A DNA stretch of 64,000 nt from Nocardioides marinus (GTDB lineage: Bacteria > Actinomycetota > Actinomycetes > Propionibacteriales > Nocardioidaceae). The notes under the pieces are model-generated. The model was given only the letters and a program-made list of their open reading frames with translations, was not told where the DNA came from and did no database searches. Each line of letters opens with the position of its first letter. Position 1 is the first letter of the stretch. Positions 53,421 to 62,344 of this stretch are shown in pieces. The position numbers were made by a program, and so were the translations under genes. The stretch is from NCBI RefSeq assembly GCF_013408145.1, contig NZ_JACBZI010000001.1:1967501-2031500 (forward strand). The letters run 5' to 3'.

Positions 53421-53610
53421 CTGGGACCAGCGGCTGCTCGTCCAAAGGGCTGCTGGCGCACTCGACGATCGGTCCGAAACTGCACTAGGGAGGGGCAGGC
53501 GAGCGACGTCCCTCCAACGGCGACCCTCGGACGAACGTCATGGGCGAACGACGAGGCAAGGTCACCTTCTTAGAACGCTGCCAGCCAAGCCTAGAATTCC
53601 ATCCGCTCAT
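53421..53610. other. Non-coding gap before IS110 copy 2
   Basis: No gene or clear repeat seen. It includes CCTAGAATTCC near the element boundary, which resembles the CCTAGAACGCC stretch found before the stop of both transposases; this may be chance. Confidence 0.5.
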
Positions 53611-53843
53611 CGGCTGCTTGTTCCATTGACCTCAGGACCGGTGCCTGGCGAGGCTCGGTTCAGGCGTCCGGGCCGTCGCTCTCTCATCGGCTGCCCACGC
53701 TGGTCGTGTGGCTCTCTTTTGGCCTGCGCGGCCCGGGCGTCGCCAATGGGTCAGGAGAGGCTCAAGAGGGGTTTGCCTAGCTCGAAGCAGCGTTGCCCTC
53801 CCGACTCGACAACCGTCAGGGATCGAGCAGGAGGACAGGGCCA
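53611..53843 (+). ncRNA. Predicted bridge RNA region of IS110 copy 2
   Basis: Left-end non-coding segment aligned with that of copy 1. Shared blocks alternate with differing ones, as expected if the scaffold is conserved and donor or target loops have diverged. Relative to copy 1 it lacks about 14 nt at the CCACGC/GTGTGG stem. It ends at a GTG start with a good ribosome site. Confidence 0.6.
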
Positions 53844-55022
53844 GTGAAGGCAAGAGACGCACGGGTCGTGATCGGGATGGACCCGCACAAGCGGTCGGTG
53901 ACCATCGAGGTCATGGCCGCTGACGAAGAGGTCCTCGGCGGTGGCCGGTTCGGCACCGACGCCGCCGGCTTCACCTCGATGCTGGAGTACGTCACCCGGT
54001 GGCCAGACCGGGTCTGGGCCATCGAGGGCTGCAACGGCATCGGTCGCCACGTCGCCATGCGGCTGATCGCCGAGGGGCACGAGGTCGTCGACGTGCCGCC
54101 GAAGCTGTCGGCTCGCGCGCGGGTCTTCGCCACCGGTCAGGGACGCAAGACCGACGCCACCGACGCCCACTCCGTCGCGCTGGTCGGCACCCGGATGGCC
54201 GGGCTGCGTCCGGTGGTCCACGACGAGCAGCTCGCGGTGCTGCGGCTCCTGGTCGACCGCCGCAGCTCACTGGGCGATGACCACACGCGGATGATCTCCC
54301 AGCTCCACCAGCTGCTGCTGGAGCTGATCCCCGGTGGCGCGAAAAAGGACCTCTCCGCCGCGCAAGCCAAGGCGCTGCTGGCCAAGGTCCGTCCGCGCGA
54401 CACCGTGGGAAAGGCACGCCGCCGCGTCGCCGCCGAACTCATCGCTGACCTGGAGCGGGTCTACGCGCGGAAGAAGGCCGCAGACAAGGAGCTCAAGGAG
54501 CTGCTCGCCGCGACGGGCACGACGTTGATGGACCTGCACGGCATCGGCCCCTCAGGAGCCGCGCGGCTGCTGGTCGAGGTCGGCGACATCACCCGCTTCC
54601 CTAACCGCGAGCACTTCGCGTCCTGGAACGGCACCGCACCCATCGACGCCTCCTCCGGTGACCAGGTCCGGCATCGGCTATCGCGGGCTGGCAACCGACA
54701 GATCAACCGGGTGCTGCACATCATGGCCACCGTCCAGCTGCGCAACGACACCGAAGGCCGCGCCTACTTCGACCGCCGCAAGCGCGACGGCAAGACCTCG
54801 ATGGAAGCCATGCGTGCACTGAAGCGACGGCTCTCGAACATCGTCTATCGGACCATGCTCGACGACGCCATGCGAGCGAAGGCGACGGGCCCGGGAGGGC
54901 AACGAGGTAGCGACTCTGACTCCAGCGCGACCGGCTCACAACCCCCACACCGGCTCTTCGGACAAGCCACTCCGGGGCCCGTCTCCGACCAGCCTAGAAC
55001 GCCCCTGCCGAAGGTGTCTTGA
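53844..55022 (+). CDS. IS110-family transposase (copy 2)
   Basis: Recombinase of 392 aa with an intact DEDD set: Asp13 (GMDPHKR), Glu61 (IEGCNG), Asp104 and Asp107 (TDATDAHS). The C-terminal domain has HGIGPSGAA near 232 and the predicted catalytic serine in APIDASSGD (Ser270 or Ser271). The GTG start follows CAGGAGGACAGG. IS110 enzymes insert the element at sites chosen by the bridge RNA through a circular intermediate. Both copies end with the same S/T/G/P-rich tail of about 40 residues. Confidence 0.92.
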   Translation: MKARDARVVIGMDPHKRSVTIEVMAADEEVLGGGRFGTDAAGFTSMLEYVTRWPDRVWAIEGCNGIGRHVAMRLIAEGHEVVDVPPKLSARARVFATGQGRKTDATDAHSVALVGTRMAGLRPVVHDEQLAVLRLLVDRRSSLGDDHTRMISQLHQLLLELIPGGAKKDLSAAQAKALLAKVRPRDTVGKARRRVAAELIADLERVYARKKAADKELKELLAATGTTLMDLHGIGPSGAARLLVEVGDITRFPNREHFASWNGTAPIDASSGDQVRHRLSRAGNRQINRVLHIMATVQLRNDTEGRAYFDRRKRDGKTSMEAMRALKRRLSNIVYRTMLDDAMRAKATGPGGQRGSDSDSSATGSQPPHRLFGQATPGPVSDQPRTPLPKVS

Positions 55023-55099
55023 CACAGAGGGGAGCCAGATGCGGATGCCTCTCACGACTGTTCCACTGTTGCACGCTTGTTGCACGCAACCAGAAACAG

Positions 55100-55139
55100 A
55101 ACAGCGTCTGACCCGCGTTTCCGCAGGTCAGACGCTGTT
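55100..55139 (-). terminator. Intrinsic terminator after tRNA-Pro
   Basis: A perfect 14-bp stem, AACAGCGTCTGACC pairing with GGTCAGACGCTGTT, around a 12-nt loop. On the minus strand it starts 10 nt after the tRNA 3' end and is followed by CTGTTTCTGG, a weak T-rich run. Strongest simple hairpin in the window. Confidence 0.85.
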
Positions 55140-55148
55140 TCGGTTCGG

Positions 55149-55222
55149 TCGGGCTGACAGGATTTGAACCTGCGACCCCCTGACCCCCAGTCAGGTGCGC
55201 TACCAAGCTGCGCCACAGCCCG
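55149..55222 (-). tRNA. tRNA-Pro (anticodon GGG)
   Basis: Full cloverleaf on the minus strand: acceptor CGGGCTG/CAGCCCG, D-arm GCGC-AGCTTGGTA-GCGC, anticodon stem CCTGA/TCAGG with loop CTGGGGG (anticodon GGG), variable loop GGGTC, T-arm GCAGG-TTCAAAT-CCTGT. Discriminator base A; CCA is not encoded. It reads CCC codons. It borders the IS110 island; no integrase or repeated tRNA 3' end was found. Confidence 0.96.
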
Positions 55223-55304
55223 AACGCCGGTCGGTCGGATCGCGACCTCGCGGCGCGTGAACACTACAACAGCGTGCTCCCGACCCCGGAATCGGGGCAC
55301 GGGC

Positions 55305-56669
55305 TCAGCGCTTGCGCTTCTCCCGCGGGCGCTGCTGCAGGATGATCGGGGTGCCGATGAAGCCGAACTCCTCGCGCAGACGACGCTCGATGTACCTCTC
55401 GTAGGCCGCGTCGAGCTTGCCGGAGGTGAACAGGATGAACGTCGGCGGCGCGGTGGTGGCCTGCGTCCCGAAGAGCACCTTGGGCTGCTTGCCGCTGCGC
55501 ACCGGGTGCGGGTGCTCGGCCACCAGACGCCCCAGGAAGGTGTTCAGGGCGCCGGTGCCGATCCGGGTCTCCCAGCCCTCCAGGGCGCGGTCCAGCGCCG
55601 GCACGAGCCGGTCGATGTGCCAGCCGGTGCGGGCGGTGACGTTGATCCGTGGCGCCCACTGCACCTGCACGAGCTCGCGCTCGATCTCGCGCTCGAGGTA
55701 GTGGCGGCGCTCCTCGTCGACGAGGTCCCACTTGTTGAACGCGATCACCAGCGCCCGCCCGGCCTCGCGCACGGTCTGCAGGATGCGCACGTCCTGCTCG
55801 GAGATGTTCTGCTGGGCGTCCAGCACCAGCACCGCCACCTCGGCGCGGTCGATGGCGGTGGCCGTGCGCAACGAGGCGTAGTACTCGTGCCCAGAGGCGG
55901 ACTTCACGCGCTTGCGGATGCCGGCGGTGTCGATGAAGCGCCAGGTGCGTCCCCCGAGCTCGACCAGCTCGTCGACGGGGTCGACGGTGGTGCCGGCCAC
56001 GTTGTCGACGACGACCCGGTCCTCCCCCGCCAGCTTGTTCAGCAGCGAGGACTTGCCGACGTTCGGGCGGCCGACGATCGCGATGCGGCGCGGCCCGCCG
56101 ACCTCCGCCTCGGACTCCGGCGGCGTCTCCGGCAGAGCCTTGAGGATCGCGTCGAGCATGTCGCCCGAGCCGCGGCCGTGCAGGGCCGAGACGGGGTAGG
56201 GCTCCCCCAGCCCCAGGTTCCACAGCGAGTAGGCCTCGGCCTCGGTGCGTGCGTCGTCGACCTTGTTGGCCGCCAGGACGACCGGCTTGTCGGCCTTGCG
56301 CAGGATCCGCACGACCGCCTCGTCGGCGTCGGTGATGCCGACGGCGGCGTCGACGACGAAGAGCACCGCGTCGGCCAGCGAGATCGCGATCTCGGCCTGG
56401 CCGGCGATCCGCTGCGCCATGCCACGGGCATCGGGGTCCCAGCCTCCGGTGTCGACGACGGTGAACGCGCGGCCGTTCCAGGACGCCTCGTAGGGCACCC
56501 GGTCGCGGGTGACCCCGGGGACGTCCTCCACGACCGCCTCCCGGCGGCCGATGATGCGGTTGACCAGGGTGGACTTGCCGACGTTGGGGCGTCCCACGAT
56601 GGCCAGCACGGGCACCCGAGCGTCACCACCGGGCGTCGCGTCGAGGGGCTGGTCGGACTGCTCGGTCAT
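55305..56669 (-). CDS. der: Ribosome-assembly GTPase Der (EngA)
   Basis: 454 aa with two tandem GTPase domains: G1 motifs GRPNVGKST near residue 26 and GRPNVGKSS near 201, G3 DTGGW and DTAGI, G4 NKVD and NKWD, then a C-terminal KH-like domain ending RPREKRKR. It acts in 50S subunit assembly. The ATG overlaps the plsC stop (ATGA). It is last in the aroH-tyrA-cmk-plsC-der run. Confidence 0.95.
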   Translation of the reverse strand: MTEQSDQPLDATPGGDARVPVLAIVGRPNVGKSTLVNRIIGRREAVVEDVPGVTRDRVPYEASWNGRAFTVVDTGGWDPDARGMAQRIAGQAEIAISLADAVLFVVDAAVGITDADEAVVRILRKADKPVVLAANKVDDARTEAEAYSLWNLGLGEPYPVSALHGRGSGDMLDAILKALPETPPESEAEVGGPRRIAIVGRPNVGKSSLLNKLAGEDRVVVDNVAGTTVDPVDELVELGGRTWRFIDTAGIRKRVKSASGHEYYASLRTATAIDRAEVAVLVLDAQQNISEQDVRILQTVREAGRALVIAFNKWDLVDEERRHYLEREIERELVQVQWAPRINVTARTGWHIDRLVPALDRALEGWETRIGTGALNTFLGRLVAEHPHPVRSGKQPKVLFGTQATTAPPTFILFTSGKLDAAYERYIERRLREEFGFIGTPIILQQRPREKRKR

Positions 56670-57436
56670 GGTGCTCCTGTGTCGGGTGCTTCGGGAAGGC
56701 GGACGACCCCGGTCGCGGGGTCGCGCTCCAGGTCGCCCGGGGGCAACGGCCCCGGCAGGTCTCGACCTGTCAGACGGCGCGCGGCGTCGAGCTCCGCGCG
56801 CATGTGCTCCCACAGGGAACGCGAGGTGACCTCGACCTGTTCCCTGGTGCGCGGCCACGCCTGGGCGGGTACGCCGACGGGCTGGCCGACCACCACGTCC
56901 AGGCGGGCCCCGCGGGGCGGGAGCGAGCCGCTGGGCGCACCCGGCTCGCGGGTGCCGAAGAAGCTCACCGGCACCACCGTGGCGCCGGCGGCCAGTGCGA
57001 AGTAGGCCGCGCCGCGGTGGAACCTCTCGAGCTCCCCCGAGCCGCGACGGCCCTCGGGGAAGATGCCGATCGCACGTCCCTCGCGCAGCACCCGCAGGCA
57101 GGACCGCACCGCGGCGACGTCGGTCTGGAAACGGTCCAGCGGCACCTGCCCGGCGTGCAGCAGGAAGGTGCCCAGCCGGCCGCTGAACATCTCGATCTTG
57201 GTCAGCGCGTGGACCGGTCGCGGCGCGAAGATCGCCAGCAGCGGACCGTCGATGACGCCGGTGTGGTTGGCCGCGAACACGACCGGCCCCGAGGCCGGGA
57301 CCCGCTCCGCGCCGTGCACGACGACGTCGTACCGGCGCCGCAGGATCCACCGGGCCACGGGTCGCAGCGGCTCGAGGAGGTAGCGCCTGGGGTGGCGCAC
57401 CGTGTCGGTGCGCGGCAACTCGAGGTGGGAGCTCAC
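56666..57436 (-). CDS. plsC: 1-acylglycerol-3-phosphate acyltransferase (PlsC family)
   Basis: 256 aa with the acyltransferase motifs NHTGVID (NHx4D, near residue 57), the substrate motif [11 protein letters not shown] near 125 and [11 protein letters not shown]. It acylates lysophosphatidic acid at the inner membrane; a hydrophobic N-terminal part is short. GTG start overlaps the cmk stop by 4 nt. An insertion of plsC between cmk and der is common in actinobacteria. Confidence 0.88.
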   Translation of the reverse strand: MSSHLELPRTDTVRHPRRYLLEPLRPVARWILRRRYDVVVHGAERVPASGPVVFAANHTGVIDGPLLAIFAPRPVHALTKIEMFSGRLGTFLLHAGQVPLDRFQTDVAAVRSCLRVLREGRAIGIFPEGRRGSGELERFHRGAAYFALAAGATVVPVSFFGTREPGAPSGSLPPRGARLDVVVGQPVGVPAQAWPRTREQVEVTSRSLWEHMRAELDAARRLTGRDLPGPLPPGDLERDPATGVVRLPEAPDTGAP

Positions 57437-58149
57437 GCCCGCACCTCCGCCGCCCGGACCAGCGTCACGACCTCCTCGATGACCTGGTCGAGGGTGAGGT
57501 GGGTGGAGTCGATGTGCGCGGCGCCGTCGACCATCGTCAGCGGCGAGGTCTCGCGACCCGAGTCGATCTCGTCACGGCTGCGCAGCACCGCCTCGGTGGC
57601 CGCCAGGTCGCTGCCACCCTCCTCGGCCGCGCGGCGCGCGGCGCGAGCCGCGGGGTCAGCGGTCAGATAGACCTTCACCTGGGCGTCCGGCGCCACGTGG
57701 CTGGCGATGTCGCGACCCTCGACCACGATGCCGCGGCCGGTGGTCGTCGCCTCGGCGATGATGGCGCGCTGCAGCGCCACCATCTGCTCACGCACCTCGC
57801 GGACGGTGGCGACCGGCGACACCGCACCCGTCACGGCCTCGCCTCGGATCGGCCCGGACACGTCCGTGCCGTCGACGCGGATCGTCGGGGCGGTCGGGTC
57901 GGTGCCGGAGACGATCGTCGCCTCGCCGCTGCGCAGGGCCACGGCCGCGGCGTCGTGGACGTCCACACCGTGCTCGAGCATCCACCAGGTCATCGCCCGG
58001 TACATCGCACCGGTGTCGAGGTAGGCCAGGCCCAGACGGCTCGCCACCGCCCGGCAGGTGCTCGACTTCCCCGAGCCGGAGGTTCCGTCCACGGCCACCA
58101 CGAGCCCGGAGGTCCGGTCGTGGTGGGAGGGGTTCTGGGTCTCGCTCAC
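57433..58149 (-). CDS. cmk: Cytidylate kinase
   Basis: 238 aa. P-loop [17 protein letters not shown] near residue 20, then [13 protein letters not shown] and [20 protein letters not shown] with the NMP-binding insert between. Phosphorylates CMP and dCMP. The GTG ([10 protein letters not shown] follows) is preceded by TAGGCT at 8 nt; a start ten codons upstream would overlap the tyrA end. Confidence 0.93.
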   Translation of the reverse strand: MSETQNPSHHDRTSGLVVAVDGTSGSGKSSTCRAVASRLGLAYLDTGAMYRAMTWWMLEHGVDVHDAAAVALRSGEATIVSGTDPTAPTIRVDGTDVSGPIRGEAVTGAVSPVATVREVREQMVALQRAIIAEATTTGRGIVVEGRDIASHVAPDAQVKVYLTADPAARAARRAAEEGGSDLAATEAVLRSRDEIDSGRETSPLTMVDGAAHIDSTHLTLDQVIEEVVTLVRAAEVRA

Positions 58150-58160
58150 GGGGCCGCAGC

Positions 58161-59246
58161 CTACCGGTGAGTCTCCCAACCGCGAGACTCCAGAGAGCCC
58201 AGCAGGTGCTCGGCCCGGCTGTCCTCGACGACCAGCTCGACCAGACCGACCGGCCGACCCGGGTCGTGGTCGATGCGGATGTCCTCGACGTTGACCTCGG
58301 AGTCCACCGCGTCGGCCAGCAGCCGCGCGAGCTCCCCGGGGTGGTCGGGCACCGAGACCCAGACCGACCGCATCGGTCGCGCCGGCCCACCATGCTTGGC
58401 GGGGATGACCCGGGTGCCGGCGACGCCGGTCGCGAGCAGGTCCTCCAGCCCGGCGCGGTCCCCCGCCCCCACTGCGGCGATGACGCTGTCCAGCTGCGCA
58501 CGGACCTCCGTCAGCAGGTCCAGGACGGCGGCGGAGTTGGCGCCGACGATCTGGCTGTACAGCCGCGGGTCCCCTGCGGCCACCCGGGTGACGTCACGCA
58601 CGCCCTGCCCCGACAGCGCCAGGTGGTTCTCCGGGCCCTCGGCCAGCCGCGAGGCGGCCAGGACGGACAGCAGGTGCGGGACGTGGCTGGTGCGGGCCAC
58701 CGCACGGTCGTGCTCCTCCGGCGTCAGCCACACCGGCACGCCGCCGCACAACCGCACCAGGTCCTCCACGACCTCCACGGCGACCGGCCGGCTGTCGCGG
58801 TGCGGGGTGATCGCCCAGGGCCGGCCGTCGAACAGCGACGCCGAGGCGGCCAGTGGGCCGGAGCGCTCGCTCCCGGCCATCGGGTGGCCGCCGACGTACC
58901 GGTCGCAGGACGGGCTGTCGGCGACGGCCCGCCACGGCCCGGTCTTGACGCTGCCCACGTCGGTGACCACGGCCTCGGGGTGCGCCTCCAGCGCGGCGGC
59001 CACGGCCGCACCCAGGTGGTCCGGCGGCACGGCGACCACCACGAGCTGGGGCACGTCGCCCTCGGCGAGGGCCCGCCCGGCGCCCATCCCCGACGCCGTG
59101 CGCACGTGCTCGACCGCGAGGTCGCTCAGCAGCACCTCGAGCCCGGACCGGCGGCAGGCCAGGCCCACCGAGGTGCCGAGCAGTCCCGCGCCGACCACCA
59201 GGACGGGGCCGGTGAGCCACTCGCCCCGCTGGCGCTGCTCACTCAT
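58161..59246 (-). CDS. tyrA: Prephenate dehydrogenase with C-terminal ACT domain
   Basis: 361 aa. NAD-binding motif VVGAGLLGTSVGLA near residue 16; GGHPMAGSE with the catalytic histidine near 118; SHVPHLLSVLAA near 188. An ACT regulatory domain covers about 290-350 (VWVSVPDHPGELARLL), fitting feedback by tyrosine. It follows aroH by 3 nt, so two steps from chorismate to 4-hydroxyphenylpyruvate are encoded together. Confidence 0.92.
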   Translation of the reverse strand: MSEQRQRGEWLTGPVLVVGAGLLGTSVGLACRRSGLEVLLSDLAVEHVRTASGMGAGRALAEGDVPQLVVVAVPPDHLGAAVAAALEAHPEAVVTDVGSVKTGPWRAVADSPSCDRYVGGHPMAGSERSGPLAASASLFDGRPWAITPHRDSRPVAVEVVEDLVRLCGGVPVWLTPEEHDRAVARTSHVPHLLSVLAASRLAEGPENHLALSGQGVRDVTRVAAGDPRLYSQIVGANSAAVLDLLTEVRAQLDSVIAAVGAGDRAGLEDLLATGVAGTRVIPAKHGGPARPMRSVWVSVPDHPGELARLLADAVDSEVNVEDIRIDHDPGRPVGLVELVVEDSRAEHLLGSLESRGWETHR

Positions 59247-59249
59247 CGC

Positions 59250-59639
59250 TCACTCATCGCCGTCGGGCACCGAGCGCACGCGGGTGAGGTCCGAGCGCAG
59301 GGCGGCCGCACCGTGGAGGTAGACGTGGGTGATGTCGGCACGCGGCAGGTCGGTCTCGACGTGCGCCATCATCCGCACGCAGCGCGGCATCGAGCCGTCG
59401 ATCTCCAGCTCGCGGGCGCACAGCAGCGGGATCTCCCCGAAGCCCAGCCGTCGCGCGGCGTACGCCGGGAACTCCGAGACCAGGTCGCTGGTCGCGGTGA
59501 AGATCACCGAGATGAAGTCGTCGACCTCGAGGTCGTTGGCCTCCATGACGTCGGTGACCATCTCCGCGACCCGCTCGAGCATGTGGTCACGCACGTCCTC
59601 CTCGAGCTGCGTCGCTCCCCGGATGGCCCGAACCGCCAC
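59250..59639 (-). CDS. aroH: Chorismate mutase, AroH type
   Basis: 129 aa monofunctional AroH-fold chorismate mutase: AVRAIRGATQLEED at the start (active-site Arg), FTATSDLVSEFPAYAARRLG in the middle, then RCVRMMAHVET with active-site arginine. Converts chorismate to prephenate, used by the adjacent TyrA. GTG start with GGAAGGACA just upstream; a strong hairpin separates it from rluB. Confidence 0.93.
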   Translation of the reverse strand: MAVRAIRGATQLEEDVRDHMLERVAEMVTDVMEANDLEVDDFISVIFTATSDLVSEFPAYAARRLGFGEIPLLCARELEIDGSMPRCVRMMAHVETDLPRADITHVYLHGAAALRSDLTRVRSVPDGDE

Positions 59640-59670
59640 GGTGTGTCCTTCCCTCGTCGCTGTGGTGTGC

Positions 59671-59690
59671 GGGGTCAGGCTACTGACCCC
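59671..59690 (-). terminator. Hairpin between rluB and aroH
   Basis: GGGGTCAG-GCTA-CTGACCCC, a perfect 8-bp stem 6 nt after the rluB stop. No T-tract. It may end or attenuate the parA-scpA-scpB-rluB transcript before aroH. Confidence 0.55.
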
Positions 59691-59696
59691 GGGGCC

Positions 59697-60467
59697 TCAC
59701 AGCTGCGCGCTGTCCAGCAGCAGGCCGAGCTCGTCGTGACCGAGGTCGCGCAGCTCCCCCGACCCGAGCCGACCCAGCTGCACCGGCCCGATGCGGGTGC
59801 GGGTCAGCTGGAGGACCGGGTGGCCGACGTGGGCCAGCAGCCGACGCACGATGCGGTTGCGGCCCTCGTGGATGACCAGCTCGACCACCGTGCGTCCCGG
59901 GTGGTTGCGGCCGTGCCGGCCGGCCACCACCTTGACGCTGCTGACGGCGACAGGGCCGTCGTCGAGCTCGACGCCCTCCTTGAGCTGCTTGAGGGTCCGG
60001 GGGAACACCTCGCCCTCGACCTCCGCGACGTAGGTCTTGTCGACCTCGTAGGAGGGGTGGGCCATCCGCTGGGCGAAGTCGCCGTCGTTGGTCAGCAGCA
60101 GCAGCCCCGAGGTGTCGGTGTCCAGCCGGCCCACGTGGAAGAGCCGCTCCGGCCGGTGGGCCACCACGTCACCGAGGCAACGGCGCCCCTCGGGATCCGA
60201 CATCGTCGACACCACGCCACGCGGCTTGTTGAGCACCAGGTAGACGTGCGGGGAGACCGGTGGCAGCCGGCGACCCTGGACGCGGATCACCGCGCGGGTC
60301 GGGTCGACCTTCGTGCCGAGCCGGGTGACTACCTCGCCGTCCACCACGACCTCGCCGGCCAGCATCAGCTCCTCGCACTTGCGTCGCGAGGCCACCCCGG
60401 ACATCGCCAGCAGCTTCTGCAGCCGGACCAGGCCCTCGTCGTCGGTGGGGATCTCCGGGCCGCTCAC
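59697..60467 (-). CDS. rluB: rRNA pseudouridine synthase (RluB family)
   Basis: 256 aa. N-terminal S4 domain (LQKLLAMSGVASRRKCEELM) and RsuA-type catalytic domain with the aspartate in GRLDTDTSGLLLLTNDGD near residue 118, then HEGRNRIVRRLLAHVGHPV. It modifies 23S rRNA. GTG start overlaps the scpB stop; GGAGGAG lies 6 nt upstream. Equivalent to Rv1711. Confidence 0.92.
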   Translation of the reverse strand: MSGPEIPTDDEGLVRLQKLLAMSGVASRRKCEELMLAGEVVVDGEVVTRLGTKVDPTRAVIRVQGRRLPPVSPHVYLVLNKPRGVVSTMSDPEGRRCLGDVVAHRPERLFHVGRLDTDTSGLLLLTNDGDFAQRMAHPSYEVDKTYVAEVEGEVFPRTLKQLKEGVELDDGPVAVSSVKVVAGRHGRNHPGRTVVELVIHEGRNRIVRRLLAHVGHPVLQLTRTRIGPVQLGRLGSGELRDLGHDELGLLLDSAQL

Positions 60468-61099
60468 GCAGGCTCCTCCGTGGTGTTCTGGGTGTCCGGC
60501 TGGGTGCTCGCGGGGGTCACCAGGGCGCTCAGCTCCTCCTCCATGTCGTCGAGCTCGGGGAGGTACGGCGCGAGCTCGGGCAGCTCGTCGAGGCCGGTGA
60601 TCCCGATCCGCTCGAGGAAGTAGCCGGTCGTGCGGTAGAGGTGCGCGCCGGTCTCGGCGTCGGTGCCGGCCTCCTCGACCAGGCCGCGGGTCAGCAGCGT
60701 GCGCATGACGCCGTCCACGTTGACGCCGCGGATCGCCGAGACCCTCGCCCGGGAGACCGGCTGGCGGTAGGCGACCACGGCCAGCGTCTCCAGCGCCGCC
60801 TGCGTCAGCCGGGCCTGCTGCCCGTCCAGCACGAAGGCCTCGACGACGTGCGCGTACTCCTCGCGCGTGTAGTAGCGCCAGCCGCCCGCGACGTGGCGCA
60901 GCTCGAAGCCGCGGTCGTCCTCGGCGTACTGCTCGGCGAGCAGCTGGAGCCCAGCCACGACGTCCTCGACCGGGTGGCCCACGGCGGTGGCCAGGGTCAC
61001 GGCGTCCAGGGGCTGGTCGGCCACCATCAGCACCGCCTCTAGGCACGGGCGCAGCGCGGCGACCGGGACGTCGAGCGTCTCCTCGGTGGACTCACTCAT
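60464..61099 (-). CDS. scpB: Segregation and condensation protein B
   Basis: 211 aa with two winged-helix domains: LRPCLEAVLMVADQPLDAV, then the family core LETLAVVAYRQPVSRARVSAIRG (shown in part) and RGLVEEAGT, YRTTGYFLERIG. Binds ScpA and SMC in chromosome condensation. The C-terminal 35 residues are acidic and unstructured. Overlaps scpA by 8 bp. Confidence 0.93.
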   Translation of the reverse strand: MSESTEETLDVPVAALRPCLEAVLMVADQPLDAVTLATAVGHPVEDVVAGLQLLAEQYAEDDRGFELRHVAGGWRYYTREEYAHVVEAFVLDGQQARLTQAALETLAVVAYRQPVSRARVSAIRGVNVDGVMRTLLTRGLVEEAGTDAETGAHLYRTTGYFLERIGITGLDELPELAPYLPELDDMEEELSALVTPASTQPDTQNTTEEPA

Positions 61100-62000
61100 C
61101 AGGGCCCTCCTCGGGCTCGGGCGGGTCGGAGGGCTGGGGCGCCCCGTCGAACTCGTCGGTCACGAGGTCCTCGGCCTCGGTGTCCTCGTCCCCGGTCCAC
61201 CGCACGGTGAGCTCGCCGAGCGGGGTCACCTGGTCGAAGGCGACCGCGCCCTCGCGGAACAGCTCCAGCAGCGAGAGGAACCGCGCCACCGTCGTGAGCG
61301 TGTCCGGGCTGTCCTTGACCAACGAGCGGAAGGTCAGCGTCTGGGCGCGGCGCAGCCGGTCGACGACGATGGCCGCCTGCTCGCGCACCGAGACCGCCGG
61401 GGCGTGGATGTGGTGGGTGGGGAGCTCCAGCACCGGCTTGGGCGCCAGCGCCCGGGCGGCGAGCTGGGCGAACTGCTGCAGGCCGATGCCGATGAGCACC
61501 TCCGGCAGCAGCGACGCGAAGCGCTCCTCCATGCCCACCGCACGGGGGTGCCGACGGGCCTCGTCGGCCAGCCGCTGCTCGAGGACTCCGGCGACCTGCT
61601 TGAACGCGCGGTACTGCAGGAGCCGGGCGAAGAGCAGGTCGCGGGCCTCCAGGAGGGCGAGGTCCTCCTCGTCCTCGACGTCGCCCTGCGGCAGCAGGCG
61701 TGCCGCCTTGAGGTCGAGCAGGGTCGCGGCGACCAGCAGGAAGGACGTGGTCTCCTCGAGGTCGTCGACGCCCCGGGCGCCACCCTGCGCCCCGTCCTGG
61801 CTGGCCTCGGCCCGCGCGATCGCCTTGACGTGCGCGATGAACTCGTCGGTGACCCGAGACAGGGACACCTCGGTGATGTCGAGCTTGTGCTTGGAGATCA
61901 GCTGGAGCAGCAGGTCGAAGGGGCCCTCGAAGTTGTCCAGGCGTACGGCGAAGCCGGTGCCCGGCTCGGCGGGCGCGACCTCGTCGACGCCGCTGCTCAC
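61092..62000 (-). CDS. scpA: Segregation and condensation protein A
   Basis: Kleisin of 302 aa. Conserved N-terminal FEGPFDLLLQLISKHKLDI near residue 24, TSFLLVAATLLDLKAARLLP near 85, and a C-terminal winged helix (TTVARFLSLLELFREGAV). It bridges SMC heads with ScpB. GTG start overlaps the preceding gene stop, so parA, the RHH-like gene, scpA and scpB are one transcript. Confidence 0.93.
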   Translation of the reverse strand: MSSGVDEVAPAEPGTGFAVRLDNFEGPFDLLLQLISKHKLDITEVSLSRVTDEFIAHVKAIARAEASQDGAQGGARGVDDLEETTSFLLVAATLLDLKAARLLPQGDVEDEEDLALLEARDLLFARLLQYRAFKQVAGVLEQRLADEARRHPRAVGMEERFASLLPEVLIGIGLQQFAQLAARALAPKPVLELPTHHIHAPAVSVREQAAIVVDRLRRAQTLTFRSLVKDSPDTLTTVARFLSLLELFREGAVAFDQVTPLGELTVRWTGDEDTEAEDLVTDEFDGAPQPSDPPEPEEGPDE

Positions 62001-62344
62001 TCCTGCACCAGCCGGGTCACCAGGTCGCTGGACTCCCCGTGCTCCTCGAAGTCGGCCAGGACCATCGCGACCGCCTCACGCACCAGTCGGCCCCGGTCGA
62101 TGCCCAGGCCGTGCTCCCCGCGCAACCGCAGCCGGGCCTGCTCGATGGCCATCAGCTCCGCCGAGGACAGGTAGACGGTCATCTTCTCGTCGTGGCGGAC
62201 CCGGCCGCTCGGCCGCGCGGGGGTCTTCTCGGCCTTCTCGGCCTTCTCGTCCGTCACGGGCTGCTCGGGCGCCGCGGCACCCTCCGCCGCGGCCTGCTGG
62301 GCCGCGGTGGGCCGGAACAGGTCGTCCGCGGTGGGGATGCTCAC
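61997..62344 (-). CDS. RHH-like protein between parA and scpA
   Basis: 115 aa. An unstructured N-terminal half (Ala/Glu/Pro/Lys-rich, with the repeat EKAEKAEK) is followed by KMTVYLSSAELMAIEQARLR and GIDRGRLVREAVAMVLADF, a strand-helix-helix pattern like ribbon-helix-helix DNA-binding proteins. It overlaps parA and scpA by GTGA at each end. Plasmid ParA proteins often have such partners; here it is not called in the M. tuberculosis order parA-scpA. Fold call is from pattern only. Confidence 0.7.
   Translation of the reverse strand: MSIPTADDLFRPTAAQQAAAEGAAAPEQPVTDEKAEKAEKTPARPSGRVRHDEKMTVYLSSAELMAIEQARLRLRGEHGLGIDRGRLVREAVAMVLADFEEHGESSDLVTRLVQE

Larger units (their letters stand above)
53611..55039 (+). 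mobile_element. IS110-family element, copy 2
   Basis: Same layout as copy 1: left end CGGCTGCTTGTT, right end GGGGAGCCAGA, one transposase and a 233-bp 5' non-coding segment. It lies about 110 bp from tRNA-Pro. The copies share most of their length but differ by clustered changes, so they are related lineages rather than a recent duplication. Boundaries are approximate. Confidence 0.8.

Noticed and set aside
54994..55206. Minus-strand frame over the tRNA and terminator
   Set aside because: It overlaps a tRNA gene and its hairpin; such frames are a known annotation artefact.
55069..55222. Integration site for a larger element at tRNA-Pro
   Set aside because: No integrase gene and no duplicated tRNA 3' end was found on the far side of the island; the short GTTGCACGC direct repeat is too weak.
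58167..60623. Long plus-strand frame opposite tyrA, aroH and rluB
   Set aside because: It crosses three real genes and their gaps; composition artefact of high G+C.
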